Below are positions 42,634 through 51,883 of a DNA stretch of 64,000 nucleotides, in pieces. Where the stretch lies: the NCBI RefSeq assembly GCF_006065315.1, contig NZ_CP040749.1, positions 2,680,501 through 2,744,500 of the forward strand, given 5' to 3'. The position numbers were made by a program, and so were the translations under genes. The notes below the pieces were generated by a model. It saw only the letters and a program-made list of their open reading frames with translations. It was not told the origin of the DNA and did no database searches. The DNA comes from Aureibaculum algae (GTDB lineage Bacteria; Bacteroidota; Bacteroidia; Flavobacteriales; Flavobacteriaceae). How positions within the stretch are numbered: the first letter of the stretch is position 1; each line of letters opens with the position of its first letter.

Positions 42634-43341
42634 ATGTCAGAATTTGAAGATGATTATTTAGACAATCACTATATACACCGCAGTAACTGGTTAAGAGCAG
42701 CCGTTCTTGGAGCAAATGATGGAATTTTATCAACTGCGAGTATTGCGATTGGAGTTGCTGCTGCGAGTGATGTAAGAGAACCTGTTATTTTAGCAACATT
42801 AGCTGGTCTAGTAGCCGGAGCTTTATCCATGGCAGCCGGAGAATATGTTTCTGTAAGCTCACAAACAGATGTTGAAAAAGCTGATATCGAACGTGAAAAG
42901 CAAGAACTAAAAGAAATGCCCGAAATCGAATTACAAAGATTAGCGGAAATTTATGAAAAAAGAGGTCTTCAAAAAGAAACTGCATTAACAGTAGCCAAAG
43001 AATTAACGGAACACGATGCTTTAGGTGCACATATTAGAGATGAATTAGGAATTAATGAAATTAGTCAAGCCAAACCTATGCAAGCTGCAGTGGCCTCTGG
43101 TGCTGCATTTACAATTGGAGGATTACTTCCTTTTTTAGTAACGCTTTTTCTTCCTTTAAAAACTATGGAATATTCTCTTTATGGTTTTGCACTATTTTTT
43201 CTTATCATTTTAGGAGCATTAGCAGCTAAAACGGGAGGTTCTAGTATTGGAAAAGCAATTCTCCGGATTACATTCTGGGGAACTATCGCAATGGGTCTGA
43301 CAGCTGTAGTTGGTTATTTGTTCAATGTGAATCTCGGATAA
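42634..43341 (+). CDS. VIT1/CCC1-family iron/manganese transporter
   Basis: The 235-residue membrane protein opens with R-A-A-V-L-G-A-N-D-G-I-L-S-T-A near residues 21-35, the hallmark first helix of VIT1/CCC1. It continues with G-A-L-S-M-A-A-G-E-Y-V-S-V-S-S-Q near 61-76. The acidic cytosolic metal-binding segment is rich in Glu (E-K-A-D-I-E-R-E-K-Q-E-L) between helices 2 and 3, and three more helices lie at about 148-170, 175-198 and 208-230. Plant and yeast relatives move Fe2+ or Mn2+ into vacuoles with proton antiport; bacterial ones presumably export these metals. Single gene with its own likely promoter. Confidence 0.9.
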   Translation: MSEFEDDYLDNHYIHRSNWLRAAVLGANDGILSTASIAIGVAAASDVREPVILATLAGLVAGALSMAAGEYVSVSSQTDVEKADIEREKQELKEMPEIELQRLAEIYEKRGLQKETALTVAKELTEHDALGAHIRDELGINEISQAKPMQAAVASGAAFTIGGLLPFLVTLFLPLKTMEYSLYGFALFFLIILGALAAKTGGSSIGKAILRITFWGTIAMGLTAVVGYLFNVNLG

Positions 43342-43459
43342 AAAAGGACACACCACATAGACATCAATAATATCTTTTATACAATCCAACAGAATTAAGA
43401 AGATGTAAAACTCTATTATTACCCTTATTTTTTTTATATAAAACCAAAAAACGAGCATC

Positions 43460-44029
43460 ATGGAAAACACAAAGTATTCTAAAACATATCGAATAATTCA
43501 TTGGGCAATAGCCGTTTCATTTCTGCTATTGTTAATTACCATTTTTTTACGATTAACGTGGATGAACAAGAATAATATGGCAGTTATCATACAAGATTAT
43601 TTAAGTGGCACCGATCAGGCCTTAACTCAAGATCAACTCATTGTTTTAGCAAAAAAGATTAGACAGCCCATGTGGGATTGGCATATTTACATTGGTTATG
43701 TATTGACCGGATTATTTAGCTTGCGATTTATACTTCCCCTTTTTGGACAAATGAAGTTTCAAAATCCCTTTACTAAAAATCAATCCATAAAGGATAAATT
43801 TCAAAAATGGACATATATCATTTTTTATATATGTGTTGTTATTTCGTTAGTTACAGGACTTATAATAGAATTTGGTCCAAAAGAATTTAAAAAACCAATG
43901 GAAGAAATCCACGTATTAGGTACTTATTACTTGATTGGGTTTATTGTAATCCATTTAGCGGGTGTATTAATAGCAGAATTTACAAATGAAAAAGGAATAA
44001 TTTCAAGAATTGTGAGTGGCTCTAAATAG
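43460..44029 (+). CDS. Cytochrome b561-type membrane protein
   Basis: The 189-residue protein has four transmembrane helices (about 13-30, 77-96, 117-138 and 153-175). The histidines that normally bind two b hemes are placed as expected: I-I-H-W near 13, D-W-H-I-Y-I-G-Y near 74, E-E-I-H-V-L-G near 150, and I-V-I-H-L-A-G near 165. It matches bacterial cytochrome b561/Ni-Fe hydrogenase b-type subunits acting as quinone-linked electron carriers. No hydrogenase or other partner gene is nearby. Confidence 0.82.
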   Translation: MENTKYSKTYRIIHWAIAVSFLLLLITIFLRLTWMNKNNMAVIIQDYLSGTDQALTQDQLIVLAKKIRQPMWDWHIYIGYVLTGLFSLRFILPLFGQMKFQNPFTKNQSIKDKFQKWTYIIFYICVVISLVTGLIIEFGPKEFKKPMEEIHVLGTYYLIGFIVIHLAGVLIAEFTNEKGIISRIVSGSK

Positions 44030-44126
44030 AAAACAAGTTTCATAAAATGATTGAGAATTTATGATTTTATATTAAATAGAAGTGAATGGAGTAACCCATT
44101 TTTATGCTTCCCTGTATAGAGCGGAG

Positions 44127-44174
44127 TCGAGAAATAAAATATATTTTGTTTGGAAGGTAGCATACGTACCAAGT
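44127..44174 (+). repeat. Intergenic repeat, copy B
   Basis: Second copy of the element at 42504-42553, same orientation. It shares TCGAGAA, AAAATATATTTTGTT and GGAAGGTAGCAT and ends at CCAAGT. It lies in the gap between convergent genes. Confidence 0.6.
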
Positions 44175-44214
44175 GAAAATGGTATAGGAGGGAAGGGTGC
44201 AAGCTTTTGCTAGT

Positions 44215-45315
44215 TTACTTTAAGTTGTTACCGGTAGTATATTCAATATCAGTAATCTCCACATTCAACCAATTAAAATCTCCCTCCTTAAGTTTCCACG
44301 TAACTTGACATTTATTCGGAATTTTTATGCCATAAAATTCCTTGTGTTCTTTGGCGGTAACAACCCACTTTTCAAGTTGAGCATTTTCATCTCCACCATA
44401 ATAACGATCAGCTTCAAAAGATATAAAATCACCATTGGAGTTGAATTTAAACAATCCAGACACACTTTGATTGTTAATTTTCAGTGTAGCTTTAGCGGTA
44501 GTTACATCTATATTTTCCCAAGTAATTGCATCCTCTAAACCCGCTGTAGGAAACCAACAAGTTTCCGCTAAATATCGAATCATCGCACCGGTATTTATTT
44601 TTATGTTGTCCGACTCATTGACGACGGCAATTAAACCAGACAACTTTATAAGCATTTCACCTTTACCATTGATTAATTTATCGCGTCCAACAAGATCTAT
44701 TAAAGGCATCATTTTAATCTTCGCCGTCCAAATAAATGATGATGATTCTATATTAAAATATTGAGTTGCACTGAAGGGCTTCCATTTACCGTCTACTTCA
44801 GTCCGCATTTCACCAACTTGCTTTAATCGTACAGAAATAATTTTTTCTTTTCCAATAACGCCAGAAGTCTGCATCCATTTTTGAACAATCAACGGCAAGC
44901 TGTCGATGTCATTTTGCGAAATGCGTTCCTTATTAAATTGAAGATTATTAGTAATTGCATTTAATTCCTTATCAACCATTGTTTTAAATCTATAATTGCC
45001 ATAGGCTGACAAAGTGATAAGAAGAATAATTACATTAGCAATTGTGCCAAATTTGGCATCTTTCCAAAACATAAGAATCAGCACTTGAGAAATAAGGACG
45101 CCAATTATGGCAAAGGCAATCCATAAATCTTGCTTAACTAAATAGAGAACAGCTGAAAGTATAAAAAGTAGGGCCGAAAAAAGCCAAAAAATTCCCATAG
45201 GCTTTGAAATGCTTTGGCTTAATTGATGAATCTCTGCCAACCTAAATGCTTTTACAAAACCCATTAAATGGATGAGTCCGTGAATTAAAATTAGAAATGC
45301 GAAAGCTAATCTCAT
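44215..45315 (-). CDS. DUF6544-like membrane protein
   Basis: The 366-residue protein starts with four helices (residues about 1-20, 40-60, 65-84 and 90-108; it opens R-L-A-F-A-F-L-I-L-I-H-G-L-I-H-L-M-G-F). A beta-rich soluble domain follows, with V-Q-K-W-M-Q-T-S-G near 148, V-R-L-K-Q-V-G-E-M-R and a late Y-Y-G-G-D-E-N near 310. My recollection is the DUF6544 (formerly DUF6920) family, whose soluble part resembles lipid-binding barrels. Function unknown. Monocistronic and convergent with the cytochrome gene. Confidence 0.7.
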   Translation of the reverse strand: MRLAFAFLILIHGLIHLMGFVKAFRLAEIHQLSQSISKPMGIFWLFSALLFILSAVLYLVKQDLWIAFAIIGVLISQVLILMFWKDAKFGTIANVIILLITLSAYGNYRFKTMVDKELNAITNNLQFNKERISQNDIDSLPLIVQKWMQTSGVIGKEKIISVRLKQVGEMRTEVDGKWKPFSATQYFNIESSSFIWTAKIKMMPLIDLVGRDKLINGKGEMLIKLSGLIAVVNESDNIKINTGAMIRYLAETCWFPTAGLEDAITWENIDVTTAKATLKINNQSVSGLFKFNSNGDFISFEADRYYGGDENAQLEKWVVTAKEHKEFYGIKIPNKCQVTWKLKEGDFNWLNVEITDIEYTTGNNLK

Positions 45316-45624
45316 AATACTTTAGAATATTTTGACAATACCTATGTTTTAGACAAATTTAATGTAGAATGAAATTTTAAAAAATGACAATTATCAATTA
45401 TAGTTTATTTAAAACCAATAAATTAGGTCTAGGAATTGTAAATATGGTTGCAAAGAATTAATTGATATCTTAAAAAATAAGGTTACATTGTAGTTCTATT
45501 ATGTTACATGGAGTTTCAGCCGCTTGGGATTGGTTAACGAGTTAGAATTAAATCGAAAAAACTTATTTTAATAATGAAATTAAGCGATAAAATATATTTT
45601 TTTTAACTAGTAAAAAATACAGTT
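45316..45624. other. Intergenic region ahead of the orphan secreted protein gene
   Basis: 309 AT-rich bases between divergent genes. A slightly GC-richer stretch around 45510-45535 (GTTTCAGCCGCTTGGG) shares the word TTCAGCC with 46610-46630, but the match is too short to call a repeat. No consensus -7 box and no hairpin with a T-run were recognised. Confidence 0.4.
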
Positions 45625-46566
45625 ATGGTAAGCAAGGAAAAAGAACACAAACATGAAGAATGGATTGTCAAAGAAATTAAAGGCTTTGGGATTTCTAATT
45701 TACTAACTTCATTAAAATTAATGGTTGCTATTGCTACGCTGGGTCTTATGGCTACTGTGGCTGAAGGGCAACCAAGTCCGGATATTGATTCACCATTAGA
45801 GCAGTCTGTGAATTTCGAGTCTGCATCTAGAAGCGAAAATCAGATTGAAAGTATTGATTCTACTAAGATTTTCAATGTAAGTAATCTTGAGAATTTCTTG
45901 CAAGATATATTTAAAATTCCTAGAAAAGAAGATCTCAGTATGTCATATACTGTTGATCCACTTACTGTTAGTGTGGCTGCAAAAGCTGGAAAATTTCCAC
46001 TTTTTCCGCAAGAAGATGGTTCACTTGGCATCCCTGTGATGCCGCTTTCTGACATGAGTGATAATACACCGAAAGAGTTTTTTGATTATATGAAGTACTA
46101 CTTTAATAGTGGTATTGTTAAAGGCGTTAATGGTGAGAGGTCTTATGATGGAAATGCACATACGCACATCGCGATAGCGGTTGATCCTAATGACCCTACA
46201 TCTGTTGCTAAAATTAAGGAATTGAATATAGTTCTGACTGCTAAAATTAAGGGTGATCCTGCAAATGGTATCCCAGGTTGGGCTGAAAAATATGGACAAG
46301 TCATTGATGCAATTGTTCCTATATATATTGATAATAAAAAAAGTGTAGCACATACAGATCCATATTTCGCATATAATGGTGTTACTTTAAAAGATGGTGA
46401 TATGATCGGGATTATAGGTGATCATGTTGCGTTATTAGATCATAAGCACCAAGGTCTCCAAAAAATAAAAGATCTAGTTCTCTTGATGGACGCTCTTATT
46501 AAGGAGGAAATATACTTTTTGACGAGAGAAGCTTATAAGCAAAAATATATAGTCGTTGAAGACTAA
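45625..46566 (+). CDS. Orphan protein with N-terminal membrane/signal segment
   Basis: I do not recognise this 313-residue protein. It has a 25-residue charged N-terminus (E-K-E-H-K-H-E-E-W), a hydrophobic segment at about 26-47 (L-K-L-M-V-A-I-A-T-L-G-L-M-A), and a predicted exported part. That part has N-A-H-T-H-I-A-I-A-V-D-P-N-D-P near 173-187, a D-P-A-N-G-I-P-G-W-A segment near 212 and D-H-V-A-L-L-D-H-K-H near 270. The His-x-His and Asp-His pairs could bind metal. The 25 residues before the hydrophobic stretch are unusually long for a signal peptide, so a membrane-anchored topology is also possible. Isolated by gaps of about 300 bases on each side. Confidence 0.6.
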   Translation: MVSKEKEHKHEEWIVKEIKGFGISNLLTSLKLMVAIATLGLMATVAEGQPSPDIDSPLEQSVNFESASRSENQIESIDSTKIFNVSNLENFLQDIFKIPRKEDLSMSYTVDPLTVSVAAKAGKFPLFPQEDGSLGIPVMPLSDMSDNTPKEFFDYMKYYFNSGIVKGVNGERSYDGNAHTHIAIAVDPNDPTSVAKIKELNIVLTAKIKGDPANGIPGWAEKYGQVIDAIVPIYIDNKKSVAHTDPYFAYNGVTLKDGDMIGIIGDHVALLDHKHQGLQKIKDLVLLMDALIKEEIYFLTREAYKQKYIVVED

Positions 46567-46892
46567 AGTTAAAGTGGAAGACGATGTCCGAGATTATACT
46601 CTTGATTATAGCTTCAGCCACTGGTTAAACCAACAATATAAAATGTGTTATAGTGTAACTTGAGCTAGGATAAAATGGAAGTCGAGATAACATAACACGG
46701 AAGGGTGTTTTATGTGAAATGAAAAGCCATAATTTAATTTTAATACTAATTTTCTATATTATTAAGAGCCTTCTCCTAATTTTAAAAAATAGAGACTTGA
46801 TTGTATTTAGAAATAATTAAATTATTTCACAAATATCTCATTGGAGTGTAATAATTTTTCATTTACGCCACTAACTAATAAAAATAACACTA
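46567..46892. other. Intergenic region ahead of the sigma factor gene
   Basis: 326 bases with no convincing gene. There is weak inverted similarity between GTGTTAT (46640s) and ATAACATAACAC (46687-46698). No TAnnTTTG box was found in the 100 bases before the sigma factor start, so its promoter may be recognised by a different sigma factor. Confidence 0.4.
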
Positions 46893-47384
46893 TTGAGTAG
46901 CGATTTTTATAAAACATCCATTTTACCATTTGCGGCAATAATCATCAAATTATGTCGTGCGTATACCAACTCACAACAAGATTTTGAAGATTATTACCAA
47001 GAAGTATGTCTGCAAATTTGGAGAAGTAAGGAGAATTTTCGCGAGGAATCGCAATGGAGTACGTGGGTGTATCGAATTTCATTAAACGTTTGTTTGACCT
47101 TACTTAAGAAAAAGAATAATAATGTTCAACATTTTGTATCTGATTCTATAACTGCTGAAGAAACCGAAGACAACTACGCTTTTTCAAATGAATCTTTAAA
47201 TTTATTATATGATGCCATTAGAAAGCTATCGGAAATAGATAGAGCCGTTATTATGCTTTATTTAGAAGAAAAATCACAAAAAGAAATTGCTGAAATTATA
47301 GGGACAAATCCTAATAATATTGGTGTACGTGTTAAAAGAATTAAAACTAGATTAAAAAAAATATTAGATGGAAAAATCAATTGA
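46893..47384 (+). CDS. ECF-type RNA polymerase sigma factor
   Basis: The 163-residue protein has region 2 with A-Y-T-N-S-Q-Q-D-F-E-D-Y-Y-Q-E-V near residues 24-39, L-Q-I-W-R-S-K-E-N-F-R and W-S-T-W-V-Y-R-I-S-L-N-V near 54-65. Region 4 includes I-D-R-A-V-I-M-L-Y-L-E-E-K-S-Q-K-E-I-A near 118-136. The start is TTG; no better in-frame start exists and the N-terminus aligns well with flavobacterial relatives as I remember them. Its last 17 bases overlap a membrane protein gene in another frame, which may be its regulator. Confidence 0.87.
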   Translation: MSSDFYKTSILPFAAIIIKLCRAYTNSQQDFEDYYQEVCLQIWRSKENFREESQWSTWVYRISLNVCLTLLKKKNNNVQHFVSDSITAEETEDNYAFSNESLNLLYDAIRKLSEIDRAVIMLYLEEKSQKEIAEIIGTNPNNIGVRVKRIKTRLKKILDGKIN

Positions 47385-48024
47385 AAACATATGGAAAGAA
47401 GGTTTTCTTGAGAGCGACGCATTAGTAGCTCCAAAAATAAACAACCTATACAACCAAAAATCAATTCATATCATTGATAGATTTAAAAGAATGTTTAAAA
47501 TAAATTTGATTGCAATTGTTGCGTTCTCATTTATCTTTTTAATCGTCTCTTTTTTTGTAGGCATACCAATAACAGGTGTTATATTTTTTGTTACCCTTTC
47601 TGTGCTTGTTTTTATTAATAAGAAGTTATTAAATGATTTAGAAAAAATAGATATAGGTATAACTAGTTATCAATACCTAAAGGCATTTAACCAATGGATA
47701 CATAAACAAGTAGCTATCAATAAGAAAATGTCAAGATTTTTGTACCCAATTATATTTATCTCAATGCTATTAGGCTTTTGGTTTAAAGATGCCGAAGGTA
47801 TGCCTATGGGTGAAAGACTTGTAGGTGAAATTCTGATTGGCTTTCCTGATATCTATTTAGTATTTGGAATTCCACTAATAGGAATCGTCATCGTATTATT
47901 AATTTTAGTTTTACTGGCATTTATGGGAGGTCGAATTTATAAATGGGATTTAAACATAGTTTATGGAAGAGTATTCAAAAAACTAGAAGAATTGATGACT
48001 GATATAGAAAGTCTAAGGAATTAA
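47368..48024 (+). CDS. Membrane protein coupled to the ECF sigma factor (possible anti-sigma)
   Basis: The 218-residue protein has a cytosolic N-terminus of about 45 residues (M-E-K-S-I-E-N-I-W-K-E-G-F), two helices near 46-85, two more near 125-142 and 160-190, and a cytosolic tail. There is no zinc anti-sigma (HxxxCxxC) motif. The 17-base overlap with the sigma gene and the shared strand point to translational coupling and a control role, but the family is not one I can name. Confidence 0.62.
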   Translation: MEKSIENIWKEGFLESDALVAPKINNLYNQKSIHIIDRFKRMFKINLIAIVAFSFIFLIVSFFVGIPITGVIFFVTLSVLVFINKKLLNDLEKIDIGITSYQYLKAFNQWIHKQVAINKKMSRFLYPIIFISMLLGFWFKDAEGMPMGERLVGEILIGFPDIYLVFGIPLIGIVIVLLILVLLAFMGGRIYKWDLNIVYGRVFKKLEELMTDIESLRN

Positions 48025-48138
48025 ACACCTATTTAAAAGATTGATTATGTGTCTTTTATGAAATTCTCAAAAAAAAAAACAAATTTTACATGTAATAATT
48101 TTTAATATGGACCACTAACCAAGAAAACAATAAAAATT

Positions 48139-48591
48139 ATGACACTAAAAAATACACTTAACTTTTTTGAAAGTTTAAAAAGAGAAACAACTAAAAAATC
48201 TGAAATTAAGATTTACGAGAAATTTATTGAGATTCTAAAAAAATTAGAAAACAGAGAATTCACCACTGATGAAATTCAATCTATAGAAGTAGAACTGGAT
48301 AGTTTACAATTAAAATCATATCCAGAAAATCGAAAAAAATTCTTCAAAAACACACTAAATAAATTTGAGAATTATTTAAAAGATATATTTTCCTTGACTT
48401 CCAAAGGATATTACATGGAGCGAAGTATAGGTTATGGAGTTCTTTTTGGAGTTGTTGCTGGAGTTATTTTTGGTGAGCGTTTTGAAAGGTCTTTAGGGCT
48501 TTCCTTTGGGATATGTTTCGGTATGTTCCTTGGAGCATTTATAGGTAGTCGTTTGGATGCTCAAGCTAAAGCAGCCGGTAACATGCTATAA
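48139..48591 (+). CDS. Helical protein with C-terminal glycine-zipper membrane segment
   Basis: The 150-residue protein is helical, charged and soluble over the first ~90 residues. It ends in two glycine-rich hydrophobic stretches: G-Y-G-V-L-F-G-V-V-A-G-V-I-F-G near 98-112 and G-L-S-F-G-I-C-F-G-M-F-L-G-A-F-I-G near 119-135. This GxxxG pattern is typical of helix packing in membranes. It follows the sigma factor pair by 114 bases and may belong to the same unit. Function unknown. Confidence 0.62.
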   Translation: MTLKNTLNFFESLKRETTKKSEIKIYEKFIEILKKLENREFTTDEIQSIEVELDSLQLKSYPENRKKFFKNTLNKFENYLKDIFSLTSKGYYMERSIGYGVLFGVVAGVIFGERFERSLGLSFGICFGMFLGAFIGSRLDAQAKAAGNML

Positions 48592-48691
48592 TTAATAACC
48601 TTAATAAAAAACGCTTACCAAACATTTCAATATTATTATTTTAATAATTTAATAGCCGAATAATTTTCGGCAAGTAAAAAAACACCCCAAA

Positions 48692-50086
48692 ATGAAAACA
48701 ATAGTAGCATTTGTCATTGCATTTATAATATCAATAGTAAACGCATTTTCTCAAGATATATCAGGAGATTGGAGTGGAGAAACAAAAAGAGGAGATAAAT
48801 TAATCACCTTTATTTTTAAAATTAAACAAGAAAACGCTGAGTATTCAACTACTATCGATGTTCCAACGTTCAGAATTTCTGGTATAAAGCCTTCAATAAC
48901 AACTTTTACAAACGGAAAGTTAATAATTGATGGCTCTAATGTTGGTATGAACTATATAGGAGTTTTTAATACTAAAGCACAACAATTTGAAGGTACTTAT
49001 AAAGAAGGAGGTATAGAAATGGTATTAAATTTAAAAAAAGGTGCTGTAAAAATAGTAGATTCAAAAAGGCCCCAAGAACCCGTGAAGCCTTATCCATATT
49101 ACGAAGAAGAGGTTATTTTTAAAAATACAGAAGCAAATATAGCGTTGGCAGGCACTTTAACGTTACCCAATAAAAATGGAAAATTTCCAGTTGTAATTTT
49201 AATTAGTGGAAGTGGTCCTCAAGATAGAGATGAAAGTTTTATGGGGCATAAACCTTTTTTAGTATTGTCAGATTATTTAACAAGAAAAGGCATTGGCGTA
49301 TTGCGTTTTGATGATCGTGGTCATGGGGAATCTACAGGTGATTTTGGTACTGCAACAACAGAAGATTTTTCTAAAGATGTATTGAGTGCAATTGCATATT
49401 TAAAAACAAGAAACGATATAGACATAAAAAATATTGGTTTGATTGGTCATAGTGAAGGCGGTATTATTGCTCCTTTAGCGGCAAATAACTCAAATGACAT
49501 CGCTTTTATAGTATTATTAGCTTCAACAGGTATATCTGGTACAGAATTGTCAGTAATGCAATCTAAAACATTAAGACAATTTCCTGTTAAAGATGAAGTC
49601 GGCTATGAAAAAAATACAAGAAAAGCGATTGCAATTGTAACCTCAAATAAGAGTGAAGCAGAAATTAAAAATGAATTAACGAAGCATTATAATGATTTTT
49701 TAAGACCAATTTTAACTTCTTTAAATGTGCCAGAAAAGAATATCAATGCATTTATAAACAGTCAGTTAAAAACAAGTTTAAAGCCTTGGTCACGGTACTT
49801 TTTACAATATAACCCTGCTGATGAAATTGAAAAATTACAAATCCCAGTATTGTCATTAAATGGAAGTAAAGATTCGCAAGTAAATGCAACAATAAATCAA
49901 GAAGGCATACGAAAAGCATTAATCAAAGGCGGGAATAAAAATTATAAAATATTAGAATTAGAAAATTTAAACCACTTTTTTCAAGAGTGCAAAACAGGAA
50001 AAATGGATGAGTATAGAAAAATAGAGCAAACATTTTCTCCAATTGCCTTACAAGAAATTTCCAATTGGATTTTTAAAAGAATTTAA
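48692..50086 (+). CDS. Secreted alpha/beta hydrolase
   Basis: The 464-residue protein has a signal peptide (residues 1-21, ending N-A-F-S-Q-D), then a ~110-residue beta-rich N-terminal domain. The hydrolase domain follows: G-S-G-P-Q-D-R-D near residue 174, L-R-F-D-D-R-G-H-G-E-S near 208, nucleophile elbow G-H-S-E-G-G near 252, acid in N-G-S-K-D-S-Q-V near 392, and histidine in L-N-H-F-F near 429. Similar proteins are annotated as prolyl- or acyl-peptidase-like or esterases; the R-G-H-G-E-S segment fits esterases. Periplasmic. Substrate unknown. Confidence 0.83.
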   Translation: MKTIVAFVIAFIISIVNAFSQDISGDWSGETKRGDKLITFIFKIKQENAEYSTTIDVPTFRISGIKPSITTFTNGKLIIDGSNVGMNYIGVFNTKAQQFEGTYKEGGIEMVLNLKKGAVKIVDSKRPQEPVKPYPYYEEEVIFKNTEANIALAGTLTLPNKNGKFPVVILISGSGPQDRDESFMGHKPFLVLSDYLTRKGIGVLRFDDRGHGESTGDFGTATTEDFSKDVLSAIAYLKTRNDIDIKNIGLIGHSEGGIIAPLAANNSNDIAFIVLLASTGISGTELSVMQSKTLRQFPVKDEVGYEKNTRKAIAIVTSNKSEAEIKNELTKHYNDFLRPILTSLNVPEKNINAFINSQLKTSLKPWSRYFLQYNPADEIEKLQIPVLSLNGSKDSQVNATINQEGIRKALIKGGNKNYKILELENLNHFFQECKTGKMDEYRKIEQTFSPIALQEISNWIFKRI

Positions 50087-50201
50087 ATAAATCCTCACGA
50101 ATTTTCTATTCAGTTAAAATAAATAGAATAACTTCAATTAGTGTAACAGTTGTATTAATACATCGTCATAAAGATATATAATTCAATTAAAAAAAATCAA
50201 A

Positions 50202-50933
50202 ATGAAAGTTTTAGTAGTAGGAGCAAGTGGAGCTACAGGAAGTAAATTAGTTGAACAGCTTATAATTGAAAAACATAAAGTAAAAGTAATTGTAAGATCA
50301 CCTGAAAAGTTGCCAGAATCATGGAGAATCAATGATGATTTGCAAATTATCTCAGCAAGTATATTAGAATTAAGTGATAACGAGATGAGTGAAATTGTAA
50401 GCGATTGTAATGCGGTTGCTTCTTGTCTTGGTCATAATTTAACTTGGAAAGGCGTTTATGGAAAACCTAGAAAATTGGTAACAGATACTACGCGAAGATT
50501 ATGCAATGCTATAAAATCAAATAATCTGCAAAGCCCAACAAAGTTTGTTTTAATGAACACTACAGGAAATCGCAATCGCGATTTAAACGAATCCATTTCG
50601 CTTGCTCAAAAATGTGTTATTGGCCTTCTTCGCTTACTATTACCACCTCATGTAGATAATGAGAAAGCTGCAGATTATTTACGAACTCAAGTAGGTCAAA
50701 ATGATAATTTTATAGAATGGATTGCAGTTAGACCAGATGGCTTAATTAACGAAGAAAAAGTTACCGATTATGAGATATATCCTTCACCAACACGAAGTGC
50801 TATATTTAATGCTGGCAAAGTGAGTCGTATAAATGTTGGTCATTTTATCGCTAGTTTAATTATTGATGACAACTTATGGACTAAATGGAAAGGGCAGATG
50901 CCAGTAATCTATAGTAAACCACATCAAGATTAA
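50202..50933 (+). CDS. NAD(P)-binding atypical SDR (NmrA-like) protein
   Basis: The 243-residue protein begins with the Rossmann motif V-V-G-A-S-G-A-T-G-S-K-L-V-E near residues 5-18. K-V-K-V-I-V-R-S-P-E-K follows at the end of strand 2, where the Arg suggests NADP preference. D-C-N-A-V-A-S-C-L-G is near strand 4 (about 69) and F-V-L-M-N-T-T-G-N near 110. A YxxxK pair is not evident, so it is an atypical (extended-like) SDR, such as NAD(P)H-binding or SOR-like proteins. It is 14 bases ahead of an alpha/beta hydrolase gene and likely co-transcribed. Confidence 0.83.
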   Translation: MKVLVVGASGATGSKLVEQLIIEKHKVKVIVRSPEKLPESWRINDDLQIISASILELSDNEMSEIVSDCNAVASCLGHNLTWKGVYGKPRKLVTDTTRRLCNAIKSNNLQSPTKFVLMNTTGNRNRDLNESISLAQKCVIGLLRLLLPPHVDNEKAADYLRTQVGQNDNFIEWIAVRPDGLINEEKVTDYEIYPSPTRSAIFNAGKVSRINVGHFIASLIIDDNLWTKWKGQMPVIYSKPHQD

Positions 50934-50947
50934 TTTTATTAGCTAAA

Positions 50948-51811
50948 ATGGAATCACTATATAAATCTGCAACAGGAAAAGCAGAAATTTTAAACCTTTA
51001 CAATCAAAAGTTAAAGGATTTAAATATCAATTATCAGTATCAAGACGTCGAAACGACTTTTGGTAAAACTAATTTGATTATTACTGGTGATGTGTCAAAA
51101 CCACCAGTACTAATTGTTCATGGTTCAAATGGATGTGCACCAATAGCTTTAGAAACGTATTCAGGATTAGAATCCCATTTTCAAGTTTTTGCAGTTGATG
51201 TATTGGCCCAACCCAATAAAAGTGCAGAAACAAAATTATCAATGAAAAATGATGATTACGGTAAGTGGTTACATGAAGTCATTGATGTTTTAGAGTTAAA
51301 AAATGTGACTCTTGCCGGATTTTCTTTTGGGGGTTTAGTCATTTTAAAAGCTCTAGAATTTAAAGATTCCAACATAAAAGAAGTGTTTTTAACAGCACCT
51401 GCATATCTTGTAAATGGAAATCCTTTAAAAGCATTATTTAAAGTTTTCATACCAATGAAACGCTTTATAAAAACTAAAAAGATAAAATATGTTGAGCGTT
51501 TTTTAAATGAGCTGTTTACAGAAAAAGACGCCTTTGCCACACAATTTCTCTCTAAAGTATTCTTAAATTTTAAAATGGATTTCACACCTGTTCCAGTTAT
51601 ACATAGGAGGGAAGCTAATTTACTAAAAACACCAATAACATTAATAGCAGCACAGAACGATATTATGTTTCCTGGTGTAAAAATGCTTAAACGTGCTAAT
51701 AAAATATTTCCTTCATTAAGGAAAACACTATTATTAGAACAGTCAAAACATGTTCAAAATAGTGCAGATAATAAGCGAATTGTAAATCTTATGTATGGAG
51801 CTATTGAATAA
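50948..51811 (+). CDS. Alpha/beta hydrolase
   Basis: The 287-residue cytoplasmic enzyme has the oxyanion segment L-I-V-H-G-S-N-G near residue 57, nucleophile elbow A-G-F-S-F-G-G near 121-127, an acid candidate in A-A-Q-N-D-I-M-F-P-G near 239, and histidine in Q-S-K-H-V-Q-N near 270. The order fits hydrolases of the esterase/haloperoxidase type. It is directly downstream of an atypical SDR gene, so the two may act in one pathway. Confidence 0.83.
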   Translation: MESLYKSATGKAEILNLYNQKLKDLNINYQYQDVETTFGKTNLIITGDVSKPPVLIVHGSNGCAPIALETYSGLESHFQVFAVDVLAQPNKSAETKLSMKNDDYGKWLHEVIDVLELKNVTLAGFSFGGLVILKALEFKDSNIKEVFLTAPAYLVNGNPLKALFKVFIPMKRFIKTKKIKYVERFLNELFTEKDAFATQFLSKVFLNFKMDFTPVPVIHRREANLLKTPITLIAAQNDIMFPGVKMLKRANKIFPSLRKTLLLEQSKHVQNSADNKRIVNLMYGAIE

Positions 51812-51883
51812 AATAATTGGCTGAAGCAGTTGGAAAGAAAAGACAAATTAAAAAACTAAAGTTAGCAAGTGTATAGATTTTTT

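Noticed and set aside
45505..46630. Shared word TTCAGCC near 45515, 46612 and (inverted) 51828
   Set aside because: Only seven to nine bases match and the flanks differ. Too short for a repeat family.
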